From contig NZ_JAMOHV010000015.1 of NCBI RefSeq assembly GCF_024448505.1, positions 53,611 to 117,610 on the forward strand: a DNA stretch of 64,000 nt. Reading direction: 5' to 3'. Source of the stretch: Stutzerimonas degradans. Lineage in GTDB: Bacteria; Pseudomonadota; Gammaproteobacteria; Pseudomonadales; Pseudomonadaceae. The position numbers and the translations under genes are program-made. This document shows positions 25,733 to 35,968 of the stretch, piece after piece (positions within the stretch are counted from its first letter, which is position 1; each line of letters opens with the position of its first letter). The notes beneath the pieces were generated by a model. It was not told the origin of the DNA. It worked only from the letters and a program-made list of their open reading frames with translations, and made no database searches.

Positions 25733-27406
25733 ATGCTGGTTCATCTTTCGGTTCACAACTACGCCATCGTCGAACACCTGGACCTCGAACTGAAACGCGG
25801 TATGAGCGTGATCAGCGGCGAAACCGGTGCGGGCAAATCGATCATGCTCGACGCCCTCGGTCTCGCTTTGGGCGACCGTGCCGACAGCAGCGTGGTGCGC
25901 CTGGGCGCCGACAAGGCGGACATTCTCGCCAGCTTCGACCTGGACGACATTCCCGACGCCCGCGCCTGGCTCGCCGAACGCGACCTGGACAACGACGGCC
26001 CATGCATCCTGCGCCGGGTCATCACCGCCGAGGGGCGCTCGCGCGGCTACATCAACGGTTCGCCCTGTCCGCAAGGCGACCTCAAGGCGCTCGGCGAACT
26101 GCTGATCGACATCCACAGCCAGCATGAGCACCAATCGCTGCTCAAACCCGACACCCACCGACGCCTGCTCGACGAATACAGCGCCAGCCAGGAACTCGCC
26201 CGCCAGGTGCAGCTCGCGGCCCAGCGCTGGCGCCAGACGCAACAGGCGCTCGAACGGCTGAGCAACAGCAGCGACGAGCAACGCGCGCGCCAGCAGTTGC
26301 TCAGCTATCAACTCGAAGAACTGGAAAACCTTGCACTCGCCGAGGGTGAACTCGAACAGCTGGAACAGGAGCACAAGAACCTCGCCAACGCTGGCCAGCT
26401 GCTTGACGCCTGTCGCCAGGTGACGGAACTGTGCAGCGAGAGCGACGCCGGTAACGTGCTCTCTGCACTGACCTCAAGCCTGCAGCGCCTGGCCGCGTTC
26501 CAGAATCACGCCGGGGCGCTCGGCGAGGCCGTTAACCTGCTGGCCAGCGCGCAGATCCAGGTCGAGGAGGCGGTCGGCGAACTCAATCGTTTCGTCGATC
26601 ATTTCGATGCCGATCCCCAGCGCCAGCAAGCGCTGGAAGAACGTCTGGATACCATCTATACGCTGGCCCGCAAGCACCGCGTGCAGCCTGCCGAACTGGT
26701 CGCGCTGCAGCAGCGCCTGCTGGACGAACTGGAAGGCCTGAACGCGGACGACGAAGCCATCGAGCGGCTGGGCGAGGAGCTGGCGGCCTATGCTCGCCAC
26801 TACGAGGAAAAAGCCACGGACCTGAGCCGCATCCGCCAGGCGGCGGCCGGGGAACTGTCGCTCGCCGTGGAAGCCGAAATCCAGCGCCTGGGCATGCCCG
26901 GCGGACGCTTCAGCGTGACGCTGAAACCGGTCGCCGAGGGCGACTACCCGCCCTACGGCTTCGAGCAGGTGGAATTTCTCGTCAGTGCCAACCCCGGCCA
27001 GCCGCTACGCCCGCTGGCCAAGGTCGCCTCGGGTGGCGAACTGTCGCGCATCAGCCTGGCGATTCAGGTCATCACCGCGCAGACCTCGCGCGTACCGACG
27101 CTGGTCTTCGATGAAGTGGATGTCGGTATCGGCGGCCCAACCGCGGAGATCGTCGGCCACCTACTGCGTCGGCTCGGCGAGCGCGGCCAGGTGCTGACCG
27201 TGACCCACCTGCCCCAGGTCGCTGCCCAAGGCCACCACCATCTGTTCGTGCACAAGGCCCGCGACAGCGAACAGACGCGCACCGCCGTCGCCGAACTGCA
27301 TGGCCGCGGCCGCATCGAGGAAATCGCGCGCATGCTCGGTGGCGTCGACCTCACCGAGCAGTCATTGGCACACGCACAGCAAATGGTCACGGCAGCACAG
27401 GCCTGA
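25733..27406 (+). CDS. recN: DNA repair protein RecN
   Basis: RecN is an SMC-like ATPase acting in recombinational repair of double-strand breaks. The 557-residue protein has the N-terminal Walker A GETGAGKS (about residues 29-36), a long coiled-coil middle, and C-terminal signature and Walker B motifs ASGGELSRISLAIQVI and LVFDEVDVGIGG. It starts MLVHLSVHNYAIVEHLDLEL, as in the family. A LexA box precedes it and a terminator shared with fur follows. Confidence 0.98.
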   Translation: MLVHLSVHNYAIVEHLDLELKRGMSVISGETGAGKSIMLDALGLALGDRADSSVVRLGADKADILASFDLDDIPDARAWLAERDLDNDGPCILRRVITAEGRSRGYINGSPCPQGDLKALGELLIDIHSQHEHQSLLKPDTHRRLLDEYSASQELARQVQLAAQRWRQTQQALERLSNSSDEQRARQQLLSYQLEELENLALAEGELEQLEQEHKNLANAGQLLDACRQVTELCSESDAGNVLSALTSSLQRLAAFQNHAGALGEAVNLLASAQIQVEEAVGELNRFVDHFDADPQRQQALEERLDTIYTLARKHRVQPAELVALQQRLLDELEGLNADDEAIERLGEELAAYARHYEEKATDLSRIRQAAAGELSLAVEAEIQRLGMPGGRFSVTLKPVAEGDYPPYGFEQVEFLVSANPGQPLRPLAKVASGGELSRISLAIQVITAQTSRVPTLVFDEVDVGIGGPTAEIVGHLLRRLGERGQVLTVTHLPQVAAQGHHHLFVHKARDSEQTRTAVAELHGRGRIEEIARMLGGVDLTEQSLAHAQQMVTAAQA

Positions 27407-27426
27407 CCGCAGATACGCCACGCATG

Positions 27427-27454
27427 AAAAAGGCGACTCGAGAGTCGCCTTTTT
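27427..27454. terminator. Bidirectional terminator between recN and fur
   Basis: AAAAAGGCGACT and its complement AGTCGCCTTTTT form a perfect stem with a short loop, flanked by A and T tracts, between the convergent recN and fur genes. Confidence 0.9.
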
Positions 27455-27471
27455 CACTTCGCCGAAGGAGT

Positions 27472-27876
27472 TCAGCCCTTCTTACGTACGTAGAGCACCA
27501 GATTATGATCGACCAGCTCATAACCATGACGCTTGACGATCTCTTTCTGCAGCTTCTCAATTTCCTGATCGAAGAATTCGATGACCTCGCCACTGTCGAC
27601 GCAGACCATATGGTCGTGGTGACCGCTATCGGCCAATTCGAATACGGCGTGCCCGCCATCGAAGTTGTGGCGAACCACCAGCCCCGCGGCCTCGAACTGC
27701 GTCAGCACGCGATAGACCGTCGCCAATCCGACGTCTTCACCCGCCTCCATGAGCGCCTTGTAGACATCTTCCGCACTCATGTGCCGCTGATCCGCGGTAT
27801 CCAGCATCTGCAGGATCTTGACCCGAGGCAGGGTGACTTTCAGACCAACTTTTCGTAGTTCGTTATTTTCAACCAT
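27472..27876 (-). CDS. fur: Ferric uptake regulator Fur
   Basis: Fur represses iron-uptake genes when bound to ferrous iron. The 134-residue protein starts [22 protein letters not shown] at the ATG 27874-27876, with an N-terminal winged helix ([27 protein letters not shown]) and a C-terminal dimer and metal domain containing [17 protein letters not shown] much longer in-frame extension runs antisense through bamE and is not Fur-like. It is divergent from bamE. Confidence 0.98.
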   Translation of the reverse strand: MVENNELRKVGLKVTLPRVKILQMLDTADQRHMSAEDVYKALMEAGEDVGLATVYRVLTQFEAAGLVVRHNFDGGHAVFELADSGHHDHMVCVDSGEVIEFFDQEIEKLQKEIVKRHGYELVDHNLVLYVRKKG

Positions 27877-27972
27877 GGGTGGCTTTCTCGCTGCTGCTGT
27901 TTCGCAGCCTCCTTCAATGCAGGTATGATCCGGGTTTCGTTGCCCAGCCAAGATAGTGGAAGTCACCCACCG

Positions 27973-28494
27973 ATGCAAAACACCAAGCTCATGCTGACCA
28001 GCCTCACGCTCGTGGGCTTGTTCGCAATCGCCGGTTGTTCTTTTCCCGGGGTTTACAAGGTCGATATTCAACAGGGCAATGTCGTCACGCAGGACATGAT
28101 AGACCAGTTGCGCCCCGGGATGACCCGCAAGCAGGTGCGCTTCATCATGGGCAACCCGCTGATCACCGACACCTTCCACGCCAATCGCTGGGACTATCTG
28201 TACAGCATCCAGCCCGGCGGCAGCGTCCGGCAGCAGGAGCGCGTAAGCCTGGTGTTCGACGGCAGCGACCAACTGGTCGGCCTGGCCGGCGACTTCATGC
28301 CGGGCGTCAGCCGCGACGAAGCCATTCTGGGCACCTCGTCGACCACCACCCAGACTCCTGCCGAGCGCGACAACAAGCCGCAACAGACGCAGGAGAAACC
28401 CGCGCCGGGCTCGCTGCTGGAACAGATCCAGCGCGAAGTCGATGCCGCCGAGCCGGTGCCGGTGCCGATTCCCGAGCCTCTCGACGTCGAGTGA
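27973..28494 (+). CDS. bamE: Outer-membrane assembly lipoprotein BamE (OmlA/SmpA)
   Basis: BamE is a lipoprotein of the BAM complex that folds outer-membrane proteins. The 173-residue precursor has a lipoprotein signal with lipobox LFAIAGC, so the mature protein begins at that Cys (about residue 22). The SmpA/OmlA domain follows, with [33 protein letters not shown]. The Pro/Gln-rich C-terminal tail is longer than in E. coli, as usual in pseudomonads. The fur-bamE divergent pair is conserved in the genus. Confidence 0.95.
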   Translation: MQNTKLMLTSLTLVGLFAIAGCSFPGVYKVDIQQGNVVTQDMIDQLRPGMTRKQVRFIMGNPLITDTFHANRWDYLYSIQPGGSVRQQERVSLVFDGSDQLVGLAGDFMPGVSRDEAILGTSSTTTQTPAERDNKPQQTQEKPAPGSLLEQIQREVDAAEPVPVPIPEPLDVE

Positions 28495-28495
28495 T

Positions 28496-28527
28496 AAAAA
28501 AAGCCCGGTTCATACCGGGCTTTTTTA
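28496..28527. terminator. Bidirectional terminator between bamE and rnfH
   Basis: An AAGCCCGGT / ACCGGGCTT stem, with a short loop and A and T tracts on either side, separates convergent bamE and rnfH. Confidence 0.88.
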
Positions 28528-28857
28528 TTCCTTCATTTCGGTCTCGGCGTCGTCGCTTTTGCTCTTCGCCGCACGAGCGGCGCGCTGCTTGCGCACCTCT
28601 TTCGGATCAGCAATCAATGGCCGATAGATTTCCACCCGCTCACCATCCTCCAGCACTCGCTCATCCGGCTTGGCCACGGCTTTACCGAATATACCCAGCG
28701 GTGCATTCGCCAAATCCAGGCCCGGAAAGAACGCCTCCATTCCTGACCCCAGCGCCGCGTCGCGGACGGTGGTTCCGGCCGGCACGGTCAGGCGCAGCAG
28801 TTTCTGCTTGTCGGCCAGGGCGTAAACCACCTCGATCGCGACTACCGGCTTATCCAT
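28525..28857 (-). CDS. rnfH: RnfH family protein
   Basis: The product is 110 residues from the internal ATG at 28855-28857 ([18 protein letters not shown]), which matches the family start; ten further in-frame codons upstream overlap ratA more deeply. It has the ubiquitin-like fold pattern with VPAGTTVRDAALGSGM and DGERVEIYRPL. RnfH is paired with RatA in a widely conserved operon; its role is not settled. It overlaps the end of ratA by eight bases. Confidence 0.92.
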   Translation of the reverse strand: MDKPVVAIEVVYALADKQKLLRLTVPAGTTVRDAALGSGMEAFFPGLDLANAPLGIFGKAVAKPDERVLEDGERVEIYRPLIADPKEVRKQRAARAAKSKSDDAETEMKE

Positions 28858-29284
28858 ATAGTTGTTTAGCTCGCTCGCAGAACGCATCGACCAAGGTATT
28901 GGCCGCCTGATTGAACAGCGGGCCCAGCGTCGCCTTCACCAGCGGACCGGCATAGTCGAAGGTCAGATCGAGGCTTATTTTGCAGGCTTTCTCGCCGAGC
29001 GCCTTGAATTCCCAGATGCCGTGTAGATGACTGAACGGCCCTTCCTCCAGCGTCATCTCGATGCGCTTGCCGGCCTGCAACTCATTGCGCGTCATGAACT
29101 TCTGGCTGAGGCCCGCCTTGGCCACGGTCATGCTGGCATGCATCTGCGTGGCGCTGCTGGCCAGCACCTCGGTCGCCGAGCACCAGGGCAGGAATTGCGG
29201 ATAGCTGGCCACGTCGTTGACCATGTCGAACAGCGCGCCTGCCGGGTACGGCAACAGCGCCGATCGTTGAATATGCGTCGTCAT
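28850..29284 (-). CDS. ratA: RatA family START-domain protein (COQ10-like)
   Basis: The 144-residue protein starts [37 protein letters not shown] and has the SRPBCC/START fold of the RatA/COQ10 family ([26 protein letters not shown]). E. coli RatA was described as an inhibitor of 70S formation, while eukaryotic relatives bind coenzyme Q. It is divergent from smpB with about 200 bases between, and coupled to rnfH. Confidence 0.93.
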   Translation of the reverse strand: MTTHIQRSALLPYPAGALFDMVNDVASYPQFLPWCSATEVLASSATQMHASMTVAKAGLSQKFMTRNELQAGKRIEMTLEEGPFSHLHGIWEFKALGEKACKISLDLTFDYAGPLVKATLGPLFNQAANTLVDAFCERAKQLYG

Positions 29285-29482
29285 GCAGACCTTCTACTTC
29301 TTCATGCGCCAGAAGCGCGACCCGCCGGACCGTCACACAGGAAAGCCGGACTCCCCCGCACCACGGCGCGCGCAAAAAACCGATACATTGTCAGGGATAA
29401 GCACGCGCCCCTCAAGTTTCCTGCCGCAACGCCGCCGCTGCTTGTCGCCAGCCGCGATGCGACTGCCTATAATGCGCGCCCT

Positions 29483-29965
29483 ATGGCCAAACAGAAGAAA
29501 CAGTCCCCCGGGACCATCGCGCTGAACAAGAAGGCGCTACACGATTACTTCATCGAGCAGAAGTTCGAGGCCGGCCTCGTTCTGGCTGGCTGGGAAGTGA
29601 AAAGCATGCGCGCCGGCAAGGCGCAGCTGGTCGACAGCTACGTGCTGCTCAAGGACGGCGAGGCCTGGCTGATGGGCGCGCATATAACGCCGCTGACCAG
29701 CGCCAGCACCCACGTGATTGCCGATCCGACCCGCACCCGCAAGCTGCTGCTGAACAAGCGCGAGCTGGGCAAGCTGTTCGGTGCGGTACAGCAGAAGGGC
29801 TACGCCTGCGTGGCGCTGTCGCTGTACTGGAAGAAGCACATGATCAAGTGCGAAATCGCCCTCGCCAAGGGCAAGAAGGAATTCGACAAGCGCCACACCG
29901 AGAAGGAGCGCGACTCCGATCGCGAGATCCAGCGAGCGATGCGCACCAAGGGCAAGGACGACTGA
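29483..29965 (+). CDS. smpB: SsrA-binding protein SmpB
   Basis: SmpB binds tmRNA and is essential for trans-translation of stalled ribosomes. The 160-residue protein begins [22 protein letters not shown] and shows the OB-fold core [19 protein letters not shown] and the basic tail [20 protein letters not shown] took the ATG at 29483 because the long in-frame extension upstream lies antisense to ratA. Its partner ssrA lies about 9.5 kb downstream. Confidence 0.98.
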   Translation: MAKQKKQSPGTIALNKKALHDYFIEQKFEAGLVLAGWEVKSMRAGKAQLVDSYVLLKDGEAWLMGAHITPLTSASTHVIADPTRTRKLLLNKRELGKLFGAVQQKGYACVALSLYWKKHMIKCEIALAKGKKEFDKRHTEKERDSDREIQRAMRTKGKDD

Positions 29966-30017
29966 GCCTCTCCCCGGTCGAAGCCCCCGTCGCGCGCCCA
30001 GAAGGCGCGCCGAACAT

Positions 30018-30809
30018 TCAAGCCTTGTGACCGATCACGCTCCGATCACCGTGTCGACGCTGCGCGCGCGCCAGGCGCTGGGCTTCCTGCTGCCCCTCCG
30101 CAAGCACCTCCTGCACATAGTTGATGTGCCGATGAATCACTTCACGCGCCTCGCTGGCGCGCCGGGCCATGATCGCCTCGTACAGCTCACGATGCTGACG
30201 CAACAGCATGTCCCGGGTTTCATCCCGTAAGGCGTACATGCCGCCGATGTTGGTCACCACATTGCGCTTGAGCAGATCGAACAGGCCGCGAATCGTATGC
30301 AACAGCACGGCGTTGTGGCTGGCTTCGGCAATGGCCAGATGAAACTGCGCGTCGGCAGCCCCCTCTTCGGCCCGGGTCACCGTGCCCTCGCGGTCATAGC
30401 AGTCCTGCAGAGCCATAAACGCTTCGGTCAGACGCTGCTGATCCACCTCGGTAGCGCGCAAGGCTGCGTAGTAGGCGCAACTGCCTTCCAGCGTGTGACG
30501 AAACTCCAGCAGGTCCCGCTGAGCATCACGATTGTTTTCCAGTAGATGCAGCAACGGATCGCTGAAGGTTGAGCCCAACGACTCGGCAACGAAGTTCCCG
30601 CCGCCGTGGCGACTGATCAGCAGCCCCTTGGCCGCCAGCTTCTGAATCGCCTCGCGCAGCGAGGGCCGCGACACGCCGAACTGCTCGGCCAGCGCACGTT
30701 CGGCGGGCAGCCGCTCACCAGCCTTGAGCGTGCCCTCCAGAATCATCGTTTCCAGTTGCGCAACGATGTCATCAGCCAGCCGCCGCTGGCGCACCACTCC
30801 AACTTCCAT
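30018..30809 (-). CDS. lldR: FadR-subfamily GntR regulator, LldR type (lactate-responsive)
   Basis: The 263-residue protein has an N-terminal winged helix (RRLADDIVAQLETMILEG, FGVSRPSLREAIQKLAAKGL) and a C-terminal all-helical FCD effector domain (DLLEFRHTLEGSCAYYAAL, FHLAIAEASHNAVLLHTI, HRELYEAIMARR). It is divergent from lldP and two TGGT-N3-ACCA palindromes lie in the intergenic region, one 18 bases from its own start. LldR in relatives is a lactate-relieved repressor; the same role is inferred here. Confidence 0.88.
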   Translation of the reverse strand: MEVGVVRQRRLADDIVAQLETMILEGTLKAGERLPAERALAEQFGVSRPSLREAIQKLAAKGLLISRHGGGNFVAESLGSTFSDPLLHLLENNRDAQRDLLEFRHTLEGSCAYYAALRATEVDQQRLTEAFMALQDCYDREGTVTRAEEGAADAQFHLAIAEASHNAVLLHTIRGLFDLLKRNVVTNIGGMYALRDETRDMLLRQHRELYEAIMARRASEAREVIHRHINYVQEVLAEGQQEAQRLARAQRRHGDRSVIGHKA

Positions 30810-30826
30810 CGCGGCTCGCTCTCGAT

Positions 30827-30837
30827 TGGTTTGACCA
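30827..30837. promoter_or_regulatory. LldR operator 1 (TGGTTTGACCA)
   Basis: An 11-base palindrome TGGT-TTG-ACCA lies just upstream of the lldR start and fits the TNGT-N3-ACNA pattern of FadR-family regulators. Its position suits autoregulation. Confidence 0.7.
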
Positions 30838-30961
30838 CTTTAAGAATCGTCTCAGCCTAACGATCACGGAAAGGCCCCGCAACATTGCCGCGTACTACCA
30901 ATGTCTAAAGTTGGCGAATTGACGCACTCGCGCGCGAGCTCTTACGCTGGCATCTCGCAAC

Positions 30962-30986
30962 TGTAAATTGGTATTACCACTTTACA
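30962..30986. promoter_or_regulatory. LldR operator 2, extended palindrome before lldP
   Basis: The core TGGTATTACCA at 30969-30979 lies inside a 25-base palindrome: the left arm at 30962-30973 matches the complement of the right arm at 30975-30986 in 11 of 12 positions. It lies about 110 bases upstream of lldP. Two operators flanking the promoter is the arrangement known for LldR in E. coli. Confidence 0.78.
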
Positions 30987-31094
30987 TCGCGCATCCCAAC
31001 AAGAAGAGGTGCACTCCAATGACGCCGTATCGAATCCGCCAATTGCCGCTTGCCGGCCCCCTCCAGCGCCTCGTGACGGCGGGAGTCTGAATCC

Positions 31095-32789
31095 ATGTCA
31101 AACGGTCTTCTCGCGTTCTTCGCCTTCTCCCCCATTCTGCTTGCCGCCGTCCTGCTGATCGGCCTGCGCTGGCCGGCCAAGCGCGCCATGCCGCTGGTGT
31201 ACCTGCTCACTGCGGGTATTGCACTGTATATCTGGGACATGAGCTTCAACCGCGTACTCGCCTCGACCGTACAAGGTCTGGTGATCACCGCGGGCGTTCT
31301 GTGGATCATCTTCGGCGCGATCCTGCTGCTCAATACGCTCAAGCACTCCGGCGGCATCACCGCCATCCGCGCTGGTTTTACCACTATCAGCCCTGATCGC
31401 CGCATCCAGGCCATCATCATCGCCTGGCTGTTCGGCTGCTTCATCGAAGGCGCCTCCGGCTTCGGTACGCCGGCTGCCATCGCCGCACCGCTGCTGGTCG
31501 CCATCGGTTTCCCAGCCCTGGCTGCGGTCATCCTCGGCATGCTGGTGCAATCGACGCCGGTTTCCTTCGGCGCCGTCGGCACGCCGATCATCATCGGCAT
31601 CAACGGTGGTCTGGACACCGCTACGCTCGGCACCCAACTGACTGCCCAAGGCTCCAGCTGGGCAGCGTTCCTGCAACTGATCACCAGTGAAGTGGCGATT
31701 CTCCACGCGCTGACCGGCACCATCATGCCGCTGATCATGGTGCTGATGCTGACCCGCTTCTTCGGCAAAGAAAAAAGCTGGAAGGCCGGCTTCGAGGTAC
31801 TGCCGTTCGCCATCTTCGGCGGCCTGGCCTTCACCTTGCCCTACGTCGCCACCGGCCTCTTTCTCGGACCGGAGTTCCCCTCCCTGCTGGGCGGCTTGAT
31901 CGGCCTGGCCATCGTCACCAGCGCCGCGCGCGTCGGATTCCTGGTGCCGAAGAAGTCCTGGGATTTCGCTGATGCCAAAGACTGGCCGAGCGAGTGGCTC
32001 GGTAGCATCGAGATGAAGCTCGAGGACCTGACCGCCAAGCCGATGAGCACCTTCCGCGCCTGGCTGCCTTACGTGCTGGTCGGCGCGCTGCTGGTGATCA
32101 GCCGCACCATTCCGGAAGTCGGCGCCTTCATGAAGTCCATCGTGCTGGTGTTCCCGGATATCCTCGGCGAGGCCGGCATCAAGGCCGACTTCATGCCGCT
32201 GTACCTGCCGGGCGGCATCTTGGTCGCCGTGGTTCTCGCCACCTTCTTCCTGCACGGCATGAAGGTTCGCGAGCTGGCCGCCGCCGTTGGCGAATCGAGC
32301 AAGGTGCTGGTCGGCGCCGGCTTCGTCCTGCTGTTCACCGTGCCGATGGTGCGCATCCTGATCAACTCCGGCGTCAACACCGCAGAACTGGCGAGCATGC
32401 CGATCACCATGGCGCGCTACGTGGCCGATAGCGTGGGCTCGGTCTATCCGCTGCTGGCGCCAAGCATCGGTGCTCTGGGCGCCTTCATCGCCGGCTCCAA
32501 TACCGTCAGCAACATGATGCTCAGCCAGTTCCAGTTTGGCGTCGCGCAGAACCTCGGCATCTCCGGCGCACTGATCGTCGCCGCTCAGGCGGTAGGCGCT
32601 GCGGCGGGCAACATGGTGGCGATCCACAACGTCGTCGCTGCCTCCGCTACAGTGGGACTGCTCGGTCGCGAAGGAACTACGCTTCGCAAGACGGTATGGC
32701 CGACGCTGTACTACGTTCTGGTCTCGGGCCTGCTGACGCTGATTGCGATCTACGTGATCGGCGTGACCGACCCGCTGGTCGGAGTGTGA
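31095..32789 (+). CDS. lldP: L-lactate permease
   Basis: The 564-residue LctP-family protein has twelve or more membrane segments and carries the family motifs [17 protein letters not shown] and [13 protein letters not shown] in the first half and [19 protein letters not shown] near the C-terminus. It imports lactate (and often glycolate) with protons. It starts the lldP-lutABC-dld operon and is presumably repressed by the divergent LldR. Confidence 0.96.
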   Translation: MSNGLLAFFAFSPILLAAVLLIGLRWPAKRAMPLVYLLTAGIALYIWDMSFNRVLASTVQGLVITAGVLWIIFGAILLLNTLKHSGGITAIRAGFTTISPDRRIQAIIIAWLFGCFIEGASGFGTPAAIAAPLLVAIGFPALAAVILGMLVQSTPVSFGAVGTPIIIGINGGLDTATLGTQLTAQGSSWAAFLQLITSEVAILHALTGTIMPLIMVLMLTRFFGKEKSWKAGFEVLPFAIFGGLAFTLPYVATGLFLGPEFPSLLGGLIGLAIVTSAARVGFLVPKKSWDFADAKDWPSEWLGSIEMKLEDLTAKPMSTFRAWLPYVLVGALLVISRTIPEVGAFMKSIVLVFPDILGEAGIKADFMPLYLPGGILVAVVLATFFLHGMKVRELAAAVGESSKVLVGAGFVLLFTVPMVRILINSGVNTAELASMPITMARYVADSVGSVYPLLAPSIGALGAFIAGSNTVSNMMLSQFQFGVAQNLGISGALIVAAQAVGAAAGNMVAIHNVVAASATVGLLGREGTTLRKTVWPTLYYVLVSGLLTLIAIYVIGVTDPLVGV

Positions 32790-32885
32790 TTCAACCGTGA
32801 AGTCTTGCCCCGCCTTACGCGGGGCAAGAGCGTTTCCAACATCCCGCAGTTTGCGGATAACCGGGCCCACCCGGAGACCAAGCCG

Positions 32886-33707
32886 ATGAGCGAACTCTTC
32901 TACAACGCCGCGCCGAACGCCACCCGCGTCGCGCCGCCGCCGCCCAAGCCACGCGAGTACCCAGCCAAGCCGAGCCAGGTTTACCTGTTCGGTACCTGTG
33001 TGGTGGATCTGTTCTATCCCGAGGCTGGCCTGGATGCCATCCGTCTGCTCGAACGCGAAGGACTGACCGTGCACTACCCGCAGGGCCAGACCTGCTGCGG
33101 CCAGCCGGCCTACACCACCGGCTATACCGACGAAGCGCGTAAGGTCGCGCGCGCGCAGCTGGCGCTGTTCGCTAACGACTGGCCGGTGGTGGTGCCCTCC
33201 GGCTCCTGCGCCGGCATGCTGCGCCACCATTATCTGGAGCTGTTCAAGGACGAGCCGGAAACGCTCAAGAAGGCACAGGCACTGGCCGAGCGCACCTTCG
33301 AGCTGGCCGAGTTCCTGCTCAACGTCTGCCAGGTCGAGTTCAAGGACGCCGGCACACCGACCAAGGTCGCCCTGCACACCTCCTGCTCGGCCCGTCGCGA
33401 GATGAACACCCACCTGCACGGCCGCGCCCTGCTCGCCCAGCTGGGCCAGGTCGAGCGTGTCGAGCACGACCACGAAAGCGAATGCTGCGGCTTCGGCGGT
33501 ACCTTCAGCGTACGCATGCCCGACATCTCCGGCGCCATGGTGCTGGACAAGACCCGCGCACTGAAGGAATCCGGCGCGCATCAGGTAGTCAGCGCCGACT
33601 GTGGCTGCCTGATGAACATCAACGGTTCGCTGGAGAAACAGCGTGAAGCCCTGCGCGGTCAGCATCTGGCGACCTTCCTCTGGCAACGCACCGGAGGTGC
33701 CCGATGA
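32886..33707 (+). CDS. lutA: Lactate utilisation protein LutA/LldE (CCG-domain iron-sulfur subunit)
   Basis: The 273-residue protein has two cysteine-rich CCG domains: FGTCVVDLF with QTCCGQPAY, and HTSCSARREMN with SECCGFGGTF and SADCGCLMN. With LutB and LutC it forms the iron-sulfur L-lactate dehydrogenase complex. I chose ATG 32886 (MSELFYNAAPNATRV); 27 upstream in-frame codons lack similarity. The end overlaps lutB by four bases. P. aeruginosa has a single-gene lldD at this position instead. Confidence 0.94.
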   Translation: MSELFYNAAPNATRVAPPPPKPREYPAKPSQVYLFGTCVVDLFYPEAGLDAIRLLEREGLTVHYPQGQTCCGQPAYTTGYTDEARKVARAQLALFANDWPVVVPSGSCAGMLRHHYLELFKDEPETLKKAQALAERTFELAEFLLNVCQVEFKDAGTPTKVALHTSCSARREMNTHLHGRALLAQLGQVERVEHDHESECCGFGGTFSVRMPDISGAMVLDKTRALKESGAHQVVSADCGCLMNINGSLEKQREALRGQHLATFLWQRTGGAR

Positions 33708-35164
33708 ACGCCGAACAACGTATTCCCGCGATACAGATCGAGAACGCCGGCGACCCGGATTTCCGCGCCCGTGCCCGCAAGTCGCTGAAGGACGAGCAGC
33801 TGCGGCGCAACTTCCGCACCGCGATGGACTCGCTGATGACCAAGCGCGCCGCGGCGTTCAGCGATGCCGACGAACGCGAGCGGCTGCGCGAGATGGGCAA
33901 CCATATCCGCGCCCGCGCACTGTCCAAGCTGCCCGAACTGCTCGAGCGGCTGGAAACCAACCTGACCCGCAACGGTGTGCACGTGCACTGGGCGGAGACG
34001 GTGGACGAGGCGAACAACATCGTCCTCGAGATCGCCCGTGCTCACGAGGCGCGACAAGTGATCAAGGGCAAATCGATGGTCAGCGAAGAGATGGAGATGA
34101 ACCATTTCCTCGACGGCCATGGCATCGAATGCCTGGAATCGGACATGGGCGAGTACATCGTCCAGCTCGACCACGAGAAGCCTTCCCATATCATCATGCC
34201 GGCCATCCACAAGAACGCCGGCCAGGTCGCGTCCTTGTTCCACGAGAAACTTGGCGTGGAATACACCAAGGACGTCGACCAACTCATTCAGATCGGCCGC
34301 CGCACCCTGCGGCAGAAGTTCTTCGAGGCCGATATCGGCGTCTCCGGCGTGAACTTCGCGGTAGCCGAAACCGGCACCCTGCTGCTGGTGGAGAACGAAG
34401 GCAACGGCCGCATGAGCACCACCGTGCCGCCGGTGCACATCGCCGTCACCGGCATCGAGAAGGTGGTGGAGAATCTGCGTGATGTGGTCCCGCTGCTCTC
34501 CTTGCTGACCCGCTCCGCGCTGGGCCAGCCCATCACTACCTACGTCAACATGATCTCCGGCCCGCGCAAGGCCCATGAGCTGGATGGCCCGCAGGAAGTG
34601 CACCTGATCCTGCTGGACAACGGCCGCAGCCAGGCCTTCGCCGACAGCGAGCTGCGCCAGACGCTCAACTGCATCCGTTGCGGCGCCTGCATGAACCACT
34701 GCCCGGTGTACACCCGCGTCGGCGGCCACACCTACGGCGAGGTCTATCCCGGGCCGATCGGCAAGATCATCACGCCGCACATGGTCGGCCTGGACAAGGT
34801 GCCGGACCACCCCAGCGCCTCGTCGCTGTGTGGCGCCTGCGGCGAAGTCTGCCCGGTGAAGATTCCGATTCCGTCCATCCTGCGGCGCCTGCGCGAGGAG
34901 AACGTCAAGGCGCCGGACGATCCGCACAAAGTCATGCGCGGCCAGGGCAGCAAATACTCCAGGCAGGAACGGCTGATCTGGGCCGGCTGGCGCCTGCTCA
35001 ATACCAGCCCGATGCTCTACCGCCTGTTCGGCTTCTTCGCCACCCGCCTGCGCGCGCTGACGCCATCGAACATCGGCCCCTGGACGCAGAACCACAGCGC
35101 ACCGAAACCGGCCGCCCGCTCGCTGCACGAGCTGGCCAAGGCACACCTGGAGGGCAAGCGATGA
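33704..35164 (+). CDS. lutB: Lactate utilisation iron-sulfur protein LutB/LldF
   Basis: The 486-residue protein has an N-terminal LUD domain (about residues 60-300, with EVSTFTR-like features absent but GNGRMSTTVPPVHIAVTGIE present) and two ferredoxin-type clusters CIRCGACMNHCPVY and CGACGEVCPVKIP near residues 325-390. The C-terminal part ends SLHELAKAHLEGKR. It is the electron-transferring subunit of LutABC. A palindromic repeat pair follows before lutC. Confidence 0.95.
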   Translation: MNAEQRIPAIQIENAGDPDFRARARKSLKDEQLRRNFRTAMDSLMTKRAAAFSDADERERLREMGNHIRARALSKLPELLERLETNLTRNGVHVHWAETVDEANNIVLEIARAHEARQVIKGKSMVSEEMEMNHFLDGHGIECLESDMGEYIVQLDHEKPSHIIMPAIHKNAGQVASLFHEKLGVEYTKDVDQLIQIGRRTLRQKFFEADIGVSGVNFAVAETGTLLLVENEGNGRMSTTVPPVHIAVTGIEKVVENLRDVVPLLSLLTRSALGQPITTYVNMISGPRKAHELDGPQEVHLILLDNGRSQAFADSELRQTLNCIRCGACMNHCPVYTRVGGHTYGEVYPGPIGKIITPHMVGLDKVPDHPSASSLCGACGEVCPVKIPIPSILRRLREENVKAPDDPHKVMRGQGSKYSRQERLIWAGWRLLNTSPMLYRLFGFFATRLRALTPSNIGPWTQNHSAPKPAARSLHELAKAHLEGKR

Positions 35165-35193
35165 GCCTCGACCGCTGCCGCCTCAACACCCGC

Positions 35194-35275
35194 GTGGACA
35201 AGGCTGCGCCGTTGTCCACCCTACGCCGGCCTGCGGGCTCCGTAGGGTGGAAAACAAGCGCAGCTTTTTTCCACC
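35194..35275. repeat. REPIN-like pair of inverted palindromes between lutB and lutC
   Basis: Two hairpins face each other: GTGGACAA at 35194-35201 with TTGTCCAC near 35212-35219, and GGTGGAAAA near 35247-35255 with TTTTCCACC at 35267-35275. Between them CCCTACG (35219-35225) and CGTAGGG (35241-35247) are also complementary. The layout is that of a REP doublet inserted in the lut operon. Confidence 0.7.
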
Positions 35276-35300
35276 AACGTGCCGTTTCCGGGAGCCTGAC

Positions 35301-35968
35301 ATGAGCGCCAAAGCCAACATTCTCGCCAAGCTGAAGAAGAGCCTGGAAGGCACCACGCCTATCGTCGATGACTACGACGAGTCGCTGGTCACCCAGCCGT
35401 GGAGCTACGCGCCGGAGCAGCGTATCGCCCGCCTGCGCCAGCTGATGGAAGCAGTGCACACCGAGATCCATCTGACCACCGACGCCGCGTGGCCCACCCT
35501 GCTCGAACAGCTGCTGCACGACCGCGAGCTGCCGAGCCTGCTGATCGCCCCGACCACGCCCTACGGCGCACGTTTCGCCGAGCATTGCGCCGGTCGTGAC
35601 GGCCTGCCGACGCTCAAGGCTTACGACCGCCCGATCGAAGAATGGAAGGACGAGCTGTTCAACGACACCCCGGCCAGCCTCACCGGCACCCTCGGCGCCA
35701 TCGCCTCCACCGGCAGCCTGATCATGTGGCCGACCCGCGAGGAGCCGCGCCTGATGAGTCTGGTGCCGCCGGTGCACTTCGCCATCCTCAAGGCCAGCGA
35801 AATCCACGACAACTTCTACGAGATCCAGCAGAAGTTCCAGTGGGCCGCCGGCATGCCGACCAATGCGCTGCTGGTTTCCGGCCCGTCGAAAACCGCCGAC
35901 ATCGAACAGGTGCTGGCCTACGGCGCCCATGGCCCGAAGGATCTGATCGTGTTGATCCTGGAGGACGC

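Noticed and set aside
31098..33686. An 862-codon open frame on the minus strand opposite lldP and lutA
   Set aside because: It spans two well-identified genes on the other strand and shows only mirrored codon bias.
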